A stretch of 44,224 bases of DNA, taken from positions 232,662 to 276,885 of the forward strand of contig NZ_RDBI01000054.1 in assembly GCF_008042125.1 (NCBI RefSeq). Reading direction: 5' to 3'. This stretch comes from Streptomyces sp. MS191. Lineage in GTDB: Bacteria > Actinomycetota > Actinomycetes > Streptomycetales > Streptomycetaceae. Below the pieces are notes generated by a model, which worked only from the letters and a program-made list of their open reading frames with translations, was not told the DNA's origin and searched no databases. The translations under genes and the position numbers were made by a program. Positions 26,158 through 33,552 of the stretch are shown here, piece after piece (the stretch's first letter is position 1; every line of letters begins with the position of its first letter).

Positions 26158-27318
26158 ATGTCCCGCCGGACCCTGCTGCGCGGACTCGGCGGCGCCGCGG
26201 CCCTGACGGCGACGGCCGCCTGCGGGGTGCCCGCCGCCTATGTGGAGCCCGGCCGCCGGTCCGGTCGCGACCTGTCCGCACGCGACCGGGTCCTCGACTT
26301 CGCCAACTGGCCCCTCTACATCGACACCGACGACGACACGTCCAAGCGCCCCACGCTCGACGCCTTCGCCGAGCGGACCGGGATCTCCGTCCGGTACACC
26401 GAGGAGATCAACGACAACGACGAGTTCTTCGGCAAGGTGAGCCCCGCGCTGATGAACCACCAGGAGACCGGCCGGGACCTGATCGTCGTCAGCGACTGGA
26501 TGGCCGCGCGCTTCGTGCGGCTCGGCTGGGTGCAGGAGATGGACCGCTCCCGGCAGCCGAACATCACCCGGCACCTCGATCCGCAGCTGCGCGGCCCCGC
26601 CTTCGACGAGGGCCGGCTGCACAGCGTGCCCTGGCAGTCCGGGATCACCGGCATCGCCTACAACCGCCGGAAGCTGGGCCGGGAGATCCGCTCGACCACG
26701 GACCTCTGGGCCGGCGACCTGCGCGGCCGGGTCACCCTGCTGTCCGGGCTCGACGAGTCCTTCGCCCTGCTGATGCAGGGCAACGGCGTGGACGTGACCC
26801 GCTGGACCGGCGACGACTTCCACGCGCTGTGCGAACAGGTCGAGGGGCTCGTACGGCGCAGGCACATCCGCCGCTTCACCGGGAACGACTACATCAAGGA
26901 CCTCTCCACCGGTGACGTCCTGGCCTGTCAGGCCTACTCCGGTGACGTCATCCAGCTCCAGGCCGACAACCCCGACATCGAGTTCGTGGTCCCCGAGGAG
27001 GGGGCCGAGCTGTGGGCCGAGTCGCTGATGATCCCCAACCTCGCCTCGCACAAGGCCAACGCCGAGGCCCTGGTCGACTACTACTACGAGCCCGAGGTGG
27101 CCGCCGAGCTGGCCGCCTGGGTCAACTACGTCTGCCCGGTGCCCGCCGCCCGCGACGTCCTCGCCGACTCCGGCGACGAGGAGCTGGCCGGGCTCGCCGA
27201 GGACCCGTTGATCTTCCCGGACGACGCGATGCGCCGCCGGCTCGCCATCGCCCGGGACATCACCTCCGAGGAGCGCGCGGAGTTCGCCAGGAGGTGGAAC
27301 TCGATCGTCGGGCTGTGA
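26158..27318 (+). CDS. PotD-like polyamine-binding lipoprotein, Tat-exported, without adjacent permease
   Basis: A 386-residue extracellular binding protein. SRRTLLRGLGG is a twin-arginine signal followed by a lipobox (ATAAC). NWPLYIDTDDDT, YTEEINDNDEFFGKV and SDWMAARFVRLGW are PotD-family motifs and closely parallel the second binding protein in this window (36581-37828). No permease or ATPase follows, so it probably delivers ligand to the PotABC system about 11 kb away or acts as a sensor. The ATG at 26158 puts the arginines at residues 3-4; GTG 26134 with a better ribosome site would add eight residues and fit a Tat signal well. It overlaps the HXXEE gene. Confidence 0.88.
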   Translation: MSRRTLLRGLGGAAALTATAACGVPAAYVEPGRRSGRDLSARDRVLDFANWPLYIDTDDDTSKRPTLDAFAERTGISVRYTEEINDNDEFFGKVSPALMNHQETGRDLIVVSDWMAARFVRLGWVQEMDRSRQPNITRHLDPQLRGPAFDEGRLHSVPWQSGITGIAYNRRKLGREIRSTTDLWAGDLRGRVTLLSGLDESFALLMQGNGVDVTRWTGDDFHALCEQVEGLVRRRHIRRFTGNDYIKDLSTGDVLACQAYSGDVIQLQADNPDIEFVVPEEGAELWAESLMIPNLASHKANAEALVDYYYEPEVAAELAAWVNYVCPVPAARDVLADSGDEELAGLAEDPLIFPDDAMRRRLAIARDITSEERAEFARRWNSIVGL

Positions 27319-27845
27319 GTTCTCCCCTCGTGAACACGACTGTGACGTACGGCCTGTTCGTGGCCTGGGCGCTGCACGACGCCGAGGAGCTCGCGCGCGG
27401 ACCGCGCTGGGTCCGGGAGCGGCTGCCGGAGCTGCGCGAGCGGTTCCCCGAGGTGCCGGAGGCCGTCTGGACGGCCATGGAGGGTGTGGACGAGCGGGAG
27501 TTCGCGACCGCCGTCGCCGTGATGGGCGCCGTGGTCGCCGCCGCGGCCGTCGCGGGAGCGCGCTCGCAGGGGCGGTCCGCCTTCTTCCAGGCCGCGTTGA
27601 ACGGCTTCGGGCTGCACGGGCTCGTCCACCTCGCCCAGGCCGCCGTGGTCCGCGGCTACACGCCCGGCTCGGTCACCTCGCCGCTGCTCGTCGTTCCCTT
27701 CACGCTCTGGGCCAGGGGGCGGCTGAAGCGGGCGGGGGTCCTGCGGCCGGCCCGGGCGAGGGACGCCGTGACGGGACTCGCGGTGGCCGCGGGTGCCACC
27801 GTCGCCGCGCACGCGGTGGCGCGGCGGGTGACCCGGCGCGGGTGA
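27315..27845 (+). CDS. HXXEE-domain membrane protein
   Basis: A 176-residue protein of the HXXEE family, whose role is unknown. The defining motif is LHDAEE near residues 20-25 (H21, E24, E25), followed by three or four hydrophobic segments (AVAVMGAVVAAAAVAG, FGLHGLVHLAQAAVV, GLAVAAGATVAAHAVA). A second histidine-rich segment, GLHGLVHLAQ, could complete a metal site with the motif; this is inference. The GTG overlaps the TGA of the binding-protein gene (GTGA), so translation is coupled, an odd pairing for a transport lipoprotein. GTG 27330 is an alternative start. Confidence 0.75.
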   Translation: MSSPLVNTTVTYGLFVAWALHDAEELARGPRWVRERLPELRERFPEVPEAVWTAMEGVDEREFATAVAVMGAVVAAAAVAGARSQGRSAFFQAALNGFGLHGLVHLAQAAVVRGYTPGSVTSPLLVVPFTLWARGRLKRAGVLRPARARDAVTGLAVAAGATVAAHAVARRVTRRG

Positions 27846-27847
27846 GC

Positions 27848-27889
27848 GGCCGGGCGATCGCGGGGGCGGAGGCCGGGCGATCGCGGGGG
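27848..27889. repeat. Two tandem copies of a 19-bp unit
   Basis: GGCCGGGCGATCGCGGGGG occurs at 27848-27866 and again at 27871-27889, separated by four bases, directly after the HXXEE stop. Each copy contains GCGATCGC-like symmetry (CGATCG). It may be a slippage product or a protein-binding site. Confidence 0.8.
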
Positions 27890-27918
27890 TGGGCGGAGCC
27901 ATGGCCCCACCCGGTTTT

Positions 27919-27930
27919 TGAACACGTTCA
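27919..27930. promoter_or_regulatory. TGAAC-N2-GTTCA palindrome before a membrane protein gene
   Basis: TGAACACGTTCA lies 21 bases before the ATG at 27952, preceded by a T-run. The two perfect 5-bp half sites with a two-base centre look like the operator of a dimeric repressor, such as a TetR protein. No candidate regulator is adjacent. Confidence 0.5.
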
Positions 27931-27951
27931 TGAGGGGCGTAGGGTGCTGCC

Positions 27952-28500
27952 ATGAGCGACACGAACGGGCCGAGAGCCCTCCTCAAGCGCATCCGCGTCT
28001 GGCTGGTCGTCTTCATCGTCTGCCTGGTGCTCAGCGGCCTCACCGCCTTCCCGCTGGTCACCGAACTCCACCTGGCCGAGAGCGCGCTGACGTCCTGGGC
28101 GAGCCCCGTCGCCGACCTCTTCCCCGGACTCCTCGACTGGATCCGGCGGGTGCGCGACGGCCTCGACACCGCCGACGCGGAGTACCCCTTCGTGCTGTAC
28201 GGCACCGACTGGCTGGCCTTCGCCCACCTCGTCATCGCCGTCGCGTTCGTCGGGCCCTACCGCGACCCGGTCCGCAACATCTGGGTCGTCGAGTTCGGCA
28301 TGATCGCCTGCGCCGGCATCATCCCGCTCGCCCTGATCTGCGGACCGATCCGGGACATCCCCTTCTGGTGGTCGGTCATCGACATGTCGTTCGGTGTCTT
28401 CGGCGTGGTCCCGCTGCTCGTCGTCCGGAGGATGATCAAGCGCCTGGAGGCCCTGACGGACGCCCCGCCGACCGCGCGGCCCGCGGCCGCGGTCTCCTGA
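27952..28500 (+). CDS. Unknown integral membrane protein
   Basis: A 182-residue protein I cannot assign to a characterised family. Four hydrophobic segments are visible: VWLVVFIVCLVLSGLTAFPLV near residue 20, WLAFAHLVIAVAFVGPY near 85, VEFGMIACAGIIPLALICGPI near 115 and MSFGVFGVVPLLVV near 150. Conserved-looking polar features inside the membrane part are FALYGTDWL-type residues (VLYGTDWLAFAH) and RDPVRNIWVVE. A TGAAC-N2-GTTCA palindrome lies just upstream. The gene converges on the serine hydrolase. A short CGGTGG/CCACCG hairpin (28530-28543) sits between their ends. Confidence 0.7.
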   Translation: MSDTNGPRALLKRIRVWLVVFIVCLVLSGLTAFPLVTELHLAESALTSWASPVADLFPGLLDWIRRVRDGLDTADAEYPFVLYGTDWLAFAHLVIAVAFVGPYRDPVRNIWVVEFGMIACAGIIPLALICGPIRDIPFWWSVIDMSFGVFGVVPLLVVRRMIKRLEALTDAPPTARPAAAVS

Positions 28501-28564
28501 GCCGGTGACGGAGAGGCGGCGGCACCGGCCGGTGGTTCCACCGCCGCGCCGGGGCCGCCGGCCG

Positions 28565-29740
28565 TCAGGCGGAGGGCGGGCCGTAGGCCGCCACCATGAC
28601 GTTCAGCGCGACCCTGTTCACGTCCTGGCCCTTGGCGTCCGTGGAGTTGACGCTGTACACGAGGGTGCGCGAGCCGTCGCGGGTCGAGGCGATCGCCGCG
28701 TTGTAGCCCCACCGGCCGCCCGTCTTGCCCCACACCTCGCGGCCGCCCAGCTTCTTCATCGACAGCCCCACCGAGTAGGCCGCCGGGGCGCCGGTCCTCA
28801 GGTCCGCGACCCTCGGCAGCGTGAACATCTCCTCCAGGAGCGGGCCGCGCACCACGTCGCCCCGGAACAGGGCCCGCGTGAAACGCTCCAGATCGGCCGT
28901 GGTGGAGACGATGTCCCCGGCCGCCCAGCCGTCCGTCGTCCCCCACACCGTCACGTCCCGCAGCCCCGTCGTCCCGTCGGCCAGCCGCATCGTCTGGTAA
29001 CCGTGGTTGTGGCGGCCGGCGATGTGCGGGTCGGCCCCCGGGAAGGACGTGTCCCGCAGACCCAGCGGCCTGAGGACGCGGGTGGTGACCTGGTGCTCGT
29101 AGGAGTCGCCCGTCACGCGCTCGATCAGCAGGCCGGCGACCGTGTAGCCGATGTTGAGGTAGTGCTGCCTCGTCCCGGGCGCGAACTCCGGCTCCTTCGC
29201 CGTCGCCGAGCGCACCATGTCCCGGGGGTCGTGGACGTCGAAGCGGTGCGCGTACCACTCCTCGACCGTCTCGCCCGGGAAGTCCGCGGCCGGGATGCCG
29301 TGGGTGTGGTCGAGCAGCTGGCGGACGGTGACCGCGCCGTAGCGGGCGGGGACCAGGTCCGGCAGGTACGAGCGGGCCGTCCGGTCGAGGTCCAGCCTTC
29401 CCTCGGCGGCCAGTTGCAGGGCGACCGCCGCCGTGAAGACCTTCGTCACCGAACCGGCCCGGAAGCGGGCGCCGGGGTCGGCCGGTCGGCCGGTCCGCAG
29501 GTCGTGCACGCCCGAACTGCCCCGCCAGACGCCTTCGGTGCCGCCGACCCGGACCAGCGCCGCCGTCGCGTCGGCCGTCGGCAGCCCGGCGATCGCCGCC
29601 TCCAGGGCCGGGCCGAGCGGCGGGGCGGTCGCCGCGGTGGCGGTCTCCGGGCCGGCGGCCACCGCCGGGACGACCGCCGGACCCGCGGCGACCCCGAGGG
29701 CCAGGGTGGCGGCGAGCAGGATGCGGGTGGTGCGCTGCAT
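28565..29740 (-). CDS. Secreted serine hydrolase, beta-lactamase/DD-peptidase family (S12)
   Basis: A 391-residue exported enzyme of the class C beta-lactamase/D-Ala-D-Ala carboxypeptidase fold. A signal peptide (RILLAATLALGVAAGPAVVPAVA) is followed by the SxxK motif SVTK (S97, K100), the tyrosine motif YLN in QHYLNIGYTVAGLL, and KTG in GKTGGRWG. Streptomyces R61-type DD-peptidases share this arrangement. ATG 29740 follows GGAG by seven bases. It lies 95 bases downstream of a two-component pair on the same strand, so the pair may control it in response to cell-wall stress. The substrate, whether peptidoglycan stem peptide or beta-lactam, is undecided. Confidence 0.88.
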   Translation of the reverse strand: MQRTTRILLAATLALGVAAGPAVVPAVAAGPETATAATAPPLGPALEAAIAGLPTADATAALVRVGGTEGVWRGSSGVHDLRTGRPADPGARFRAGSVTKVFTAAVALQLAAEGRLDLDRTARSYLPDLVPARYGAVTVRQLLDHTHGIPAADFPGETVEEWYAHRFDVHDPRDMVRSATAKEPEFAPGTRQHYLNIGYTVAGLLIERVTGDSYEHQVTTRVLRPLGLRDTSFPGADPHIAGRHNHGYQTMRLADGTTGLRDVTVWGTTDGWAAGDIVSTTADLERFTRALFRGDVVRGPLLEEMFTLPRVADLRTGAPAAYSVGLSMKKLGGREVWGKTGGRWGYNAAIASTRDGSRTLVYSVNSTDAKGQDVNRVALNVMVAAYGPPSA

Positions 29741-29835
29741 GGTCAACTCCGTGGTGTGAGCCGTTGTTCTCGATGGCTCCATCCTGCTGACCTGCGACGT
29801 CGGGCGGATCGCCCGCACCGGGGGTCTTCCCCGGG

Positions 29836-30552
29836 TCAGGTCCTCGCCGACGCGGGGGAGCCCGCGCCCGCCCCGCCTCCCCCGGCCGGGGGAGCGGCCG
29901 CGCCCGCCGCGACCAGTCCCGTCTCGTACGCGCAGATCACCGCCTGGATCCGGTCGCGCAGCCCCAGCTTGGCGAGCACGTTCCCGACGTGCGTCTTGAC
30001 CGTGTGGTCGCTGACCACCAGCTCCGCCGCGATCTCGGCGTTCGACAGGCCGCGCGCGAGCAGCAGCAGCGTCTCCCGCTCCCGCCCGGTCAGCGCGTCC
30101 AGGGCCGGATCGGTCCGGCGCGGCCGGGCCGCGGGGCGGGTGTACTGCTCCACCAGCCGCCGCGCCACCGACGGCGCGAGCAGCGAGTCGCCCCGCGCCA
30201 CCACCCGCACCGCGTGCACCAGGTCGTCGCGGCGCACGTCCTTCAGCAGGAAGCCGCTGGCACCCGCGTGCAGCGCCTCGTACACGTACTCGTCGGAGTC
30301 GAAGGTCGTCAGCATCACCGTCCGGCAGTCGCTCCGCTCGCTGATCGCCCGGCAGGCCTCGATGCCGTCGGTCCGCGGCATCCGGATGTCGAGCAGCGCC
30401 ACGTCCGGCGCGAGCCGGAGCACGGCCTCCACCGCCTCGGCGCCGTCGCCCGCCTCGGCGACGACCTCGATGTCCGGCTGGACGTCCAGGATCATCGCGA
30501 AGCCGCTGCGGACCAGTTCCTGGTCGTCCGCCACCACCACACGGATCGTCAA
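29836..30552 (-). CDS. NarL/LuxR-type response regulator
   Basis: A 238-residue regulator with a receiver domain (acidic pair D9-D10, phosphorylation site D55 in ALLDIRMPRTDG, K in GFLLKDV) and a C-terminal LuxR helix-turn-helix (LTGRERETLLLLARGLSNAEIAAELVVSDHTVKTHVGNVLAKLGL). The last 20 residues are a Gly/Ala-rich tail. The TTG start overlaps the kinase stop (TTGA), so they are coupled and form a pair. The first 63 codons are duplicated in inverted orientation at 31650-31837. Confidence 0.92.
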   Translation of the reverse strand: MTIRVVVADDQELVRSGFAMILDVQPDIEVVAEAGDGAEAVEAVLRLAPDVALLDIRMPRTDGIEACRAISERSDCRTVMLTTFDSDEYVYEALHAGASGFLLKDVRRDDLVHAVRVVARGDSLLAPSVARRLVEQYTRPAARPRRTDPALDALTGRERETLLLLARGLSNAEIAAELVVSDHTVKTHVGNVLAKLGLRDRIQAVICAYETGLVAAGAAAPPAGGGGAGAGSPASART

Positions 30553-30621
30553 CTCCCCACCTCCGCACCCGAGGTTACGGGGATTACGGGGATCTCCACC
30601 CGCACCTCGAAGCCCCGGCCG
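30365..30621. repeat. Inverted repeat arm, kinase/regulator boundary
   Basis: This 257-bp segment, covering the last 24 kinase codons and the first 63 regulator codons, recurs as an exact reverse complement at 31581-31837. The spacer of 959 bases holds the rest of the kinase. No mismatch was seen where I compared them. Confidence 0.88.
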
Positions 30622-31580
30622 TCCGGACCCGGACCGGTGACCGCCGTGCCGCCGTGGGCCGCCGCGCGTTCCCGTATGCCCACGAGTCCGTGCCCGGCCG
30701 ACCCCGGCTGGGCCCCGCGCCCGTCGTCCGACACCACGATCCCCACGACACCCTCCGCGTACCTCAGCCGGACCGAGGCGCTGCGCGCGTGCGCGTGCCG
30801 GACCACGTTCGTCAGCGCCTCCTGCACGATCCGGTAGACGGTCGCCCCGGTCGCCGCGGACAGCGTCCGCACCCCGCCGGACGTCTCGTACCCGACGTCG
30901 AGCCCGCTGGCCCGCACCCGCTCCACCAGCTCGTGGAGCGCCGCGATGTCCGGCTGCGGAGCACGCGGGGACTCACCGGGACCGTCGCCCTCCCGCAGGA
31001 CCCCCAGCATCCGGCGCAGCTGCGCCATCGCGTCCCGGCCGGTCTCGGAGATCGCGTCGAACGCGGCCTCCGCCCGTTCCGGAGCCGTCCGGACCGCGAC
31101 CGGCCCGGCCTCCGCCTGCACGATCATCAGGCTCACCGCGTGCGACAGGATGTCGTGCATCTCCCGGGCGATCCGGGCCCGTTCGCGCGCCGCGGCCTGC
31201 TCGGCCTCGACCCGGTCCGCCCGCCGGCGGGTGACGGTCAGCCGGCCGAACACGTAGGCCGCGGCGAAGACGAAGAGGGAGAAGGTCAGTTCGCGGGCCG
31301 ACTGGGTGTTGAGCCAGACGGACCACGGGACGGCGACGGCCATCAGCAGCGCGGTCACGAGCCGCTGCCACGGCGGGGCGAGCATGGCGATCGTGTAGAC
31401 GATGACGAGCCCGGTGTAGGGCAGCGGCTGCCCCGGGCCCTCCACGGCCACCCGGTACAGGCCGCTGGTGGCCAGGATCGCGAGCAGCACGGTCAGCGGC
31501 GCACGGCGCCGCCAGACCAGCGGGACCACCGTCAGCGTCGTCAGCCCGTACGCCGGCCAGGTCGCCGGCTCCAGCTCGGC
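30549..31580 (-). pseudogene. Sensor histidine kinase, N-terminus lost at an inverted junction
   Basis: About 344 residues of a NarX/DesK-type kinase. Three or so membrane helices remain (TVLLAILATSGLYRVAVEGPG, YTGLVIVYTIAMLAPPW, LFVFAAAYVFGRL). The HisKA_3 phosphorylation motif is ARIAREMHDILSHAVSLM, and the ATPase domain is marked by VQEALTNVVRHAHA and DDGRGAQPGSAGHGLVGIRERA. Upstream of about residue AELEPATW the natural start and first helix are replaced, at 31581, by an inverted copy of this gene's own 3' end and the next gene's start. The frame remains open through that junk into the phosphodiesterase start at 32372, but a working 607-residue fusion is implausible. The catalytic core looks intact. 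Confidence 0.82.
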
Positions 31581-31837
31581 CGGCCGGGGCTTCGAGGTGC
31601 GGGTGGAGATCCCCGTAATCCCCGTAACCTCGGGTGCGGAGGTGGGGAGTTGACGATCCGTGTGGTGGTGGCGGACGACCAGGAACTGGTCCGCAGCGGC
31701 TTCGCGATGATCCTGGACGTCCAGCCGGACATCGAGGTCGTCGCCGAGGCGGGCGACGGCGCCGAGGCGGTGGAGGCCGTGCTCCGGCTCGCGCCGGACG
31801 TGGCGCTGCTCGACATCCGGATGCCGCGGACCGACGG
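31581..31837. repeat. Inverted repeat arm, second copy
   Basis: Reverse complement of 30365-30621. It begins at CGGCCGGGGC and ends at CCGACGG. At its right edge it meets a fragment of an unrelated phosphodiesterase gene at ACGTACGACGG, with no transposon-like end. Confidence 0.88.
31650..31837 (+). pseudogene. Response regulator 5' fragment, inverted duplicate
   Basis: The first 63 codons (TTG start to MPRTDG) of the response regulator at 29836-30552, in the opposite orientation and identical in translation. It ends within the receiver domain, just after the phosphorylation-site strand. It then runs in frame into the phosphodiesterase fragment as RTYDGVPTLRE. It has no independent function. 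Confidence 0.85.
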
Positions 31838-32099
31838 ACGTACGACGGTGTCCCCACCCTGCGCGAGGGCGACCTGACGTACGACGGTGTCCGGCTGATG
31901 ATCGACCTGCCGGGCGGCGACGAGAGCTCCGTCCGCACCGTCGTCGGCATCGTCCGCGAGTGCGGCGCGTCCGAGCGGGTCGTCTACTGCGCGGGAGGTG
32001 TCGCCATGCTCCACGTGCGGGCCGCGGACCCGTCCGCCGAGATCGCGCTGACGTGGACGTCGCTCGCCCCGCCGCGGGCCGCGCTGCTCGGAGCGGACC
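31838..32099 (+). pseudogene. Glycerophosphodiester phosphodiesterase, middle fragment (inverted)
   Basis: The plus-strand frame encodes TYDGVPTLRE, then a repeated GDLTYDGV, then RLMIDLPGGDESSVRTVVGI, and on through VVYCAGGVAMLHVRAADP to TWTSLAPPRAALLGADRP. This is the central part of a GDPD enzyme, which hydrolyses glycerophosphodiesters to sn-glycerol-3-phosphate. Its N-terminal part lies on the opposite strand at 32100-32372, and its C-terminal third is absent. A 16-mer (ACGTACGACGGTGTCC) appears here twice (31838-31853, 31877-31892) and once inverted in the N-terminal part (32129-32144), marking two template jumps. Confidence 0.8.
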
Positions 32100-32372
32100 G
32101 GCCGCGATCAGCGCCTCGCGCAGGGTGGGGACACCGTCGTACGTCAGGTCGCGGACCTGCTCCAGGGTGAGGTCGGACAGCGCGAGGTCGTGGCCCCACA
32201 GCCGTTTCAGCCCGTCGTCGTGGAGCAGGACGGGCACGCCGTCCTCGGTGAGCCGTACATCGATCTCGACGGTGTCCGCGCCCCCCTCGATCGCCGAGAC
32301 GATCGAGGGGACGGTGTTCTCCCGCACGCGGTACGGGTCGCCGCGGTGGCCTACGACAGTGACGTGGTCCAT
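32100..32372 (-). pseudogene. Glycerophosphodiester phosphodiesterase, N-terminal fragment
   Basis: About 91 residues beginning MDHVTVVGHRGDPYRVRENT and containing the GDPD catalytic elements: HRG with RENT for metal and substrate binding, EIDVRLTEDG for metal binding, and the HDD strand. The sequence breaks after LREALIAAG near 32098, where it meets the inverted middle part of the same gene. The gene begins 79 bases after the adenosine-deaminase-like gene on the same strand. As written the enzyme cannot be made, since the barrel's second half is missing or reversed. Confidence 0.8.
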
Positions 32373-32451
32373 GGGGCCATTGTCACGGCATCCCCGGCCC
32401 GGCGTCCGGATCCGGCGGGGTGCGCGCGGCGGCCGGCGCCCTCCCGGAGGG

Positions 32452-33477
32452 TCAGCGGGACAGCCACTTCTCGGTGTAGTCGTCGATCTCCGCGGCGAGC
32501 CGGGCCTTGCCCGCCGGGTCGAGGAAGGAGGCCTCGACCGCGTTCTTGGCGAGGGCCGCCAGGCCCCGCTCGTCGAGCTCCAGCAGACGGGCGGCGACCG
32601 CGTACTCGTTGTTGAGGTCCGAACCGAACATCGGCGGGTCGTCGCTGTTGATCGTCACCAGGACCCCGGCCTTCACCATCTCCTTGACCGGGTGCTCGTC
32701 CAGGTCCAGGACCGCCCGGGTGGCGATGTTCGAGGTCGGGCAGACCTCCAGCGGGATCCGGTGCTCGGCCAGGTACTTCAGCAGCTCGGGGTCCTGCACG
32801 GCGCTGGTGCCGTGGCCGATGCGCTCGGCGCCCAGCTCGTTCAGCGCGTCCCAGATGGTCTCGGGGCCGGTCGTCTCGCCGGCGTGCGGGACCGAGTGGA
32901 GGCCGGCCGCGATCGCCCGGTCGAAGTAGGGCTTGAACTGCGGGCGCGGGACGCCGATCTCCGGGCCGCCGAGCCCGAAGGCGACGAGACCCTCGGGGTG
33001 CAGGTCGACGGCGAGGCGGGCGGTCTCCTCGGCGGCCTCCAGGCCGGCCTCGCCGGGGATGTCGAAGCACCAGCGCAGCACGACGCCCAGCTCGGCCTCG
33101 GCGGCCCTGCGGGCGTCCTCGATGGCGTCCATGAAGGCGCGCTCGTCGATGCCCCGGCGGGTCGAGCTGTACGGGGTGATCGTCAGCTCGGCGTACCGGA
33201 TGTTCTGGCGGGCCATGTCACGGGCGACCTCGTAGGTCAGCAGCCGGACGTCCTCCGGGGTGCGGATCAGGTCCACGACGGACAGGTAGACGTCGATGAA
33301 GTGGGCGAAGTCGGTGAACACGAAGTAGTCGACGAGGGCCTCGGGGTCCGTGGGGACCTTGGAGTCCGGGTGGCGCGCGGCCAGCTCGGCGACGATCCGG
33401 GGGGAGGCGGAGCCGACGTGGTGGACGTGCAGCTCTGCCTTGGGAAGCCCCGCGATGAAGGGGTGGAGATCGGTCAT
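32452..33477 (-). CDS. Adenosine-deaminase-family protein, probable 6-aminodeoxyfutalosine deaminase
   Basis: A 341-residue TIM-barrel zinc deaminase. Zinc ligands appear as H17 and H19 in ELHVHHVGS, the histidine of HAGETTGPE (whose Glu is the proton shuttle), and the DD pair in INSDDPPMF; GAERIGHGTS supplies the catalytic histidine. True adenosine deaminases usually read HVHLDG, while HVHHVGS is the form in a branch that includes the S. coelicolor protein SCO5662, reported (from memory) to deaminate 6-aminodeoxyfutalosine in the futalosine route to menaquinone. ATG 33477 is divergent from the DUF4190 gene by 75 bases. Adenosine deaminase remains the alternative. Confidence 0.88.
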   Translation of the reverse strand: MTDLHPFIAGLPKAELHVHHVGSASPRIVAELAARHPDSKVPTDPEALVDYFVFTDFAHFIDVYLSVVDLIRTPEDVRLLTYEVARDMARQNIRYAELTITPYSSTRRGIDERAFMDAIEDARRAAEAELGVVLRWCFDIPGEAGLEAAEETARLAVDLHPEGLVAFGLGGPEIGVPRPQFKPYFDRAIAAGLHSVPHAGETTGPETIWDALNELGAERIGHGTSAVQDPELLKYLAEHRIPLEVCPTSNIATRAVLDLDEHPVKEMVKAGVLVTINSDDPPMFGSDLNNEYAVAARLLELDERGLAALAKNAVEASFLDPAGKARLAAEIDDYTEKWLSR

Positions 33478-33552
33478 CGGGTCATCGTAGGCCGGGCCGT
33501 TCGCCTGTCGGAGGGAGGTCGTAGCATGGCGTGACCACGATGGGGGAGGCCC

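Noticed and set aside
30365-31837. A phase-variable invertible switch controlling the two-component system
   Set aside because: No serine or tyrosine recombinase is nearby. The arms are exact copies of gene interiors, and a scrambled neighbour gene suggests template switching instead.
30549-32372. A single 607-residue frame that would fuse a phosphodiesterase N-terminus to a histidine kinase
   Set aside because: The middle 130 residues are antisense or frame-shifted products of known genes, so the open frame is a by-product of high GC and of the inverted junctions.
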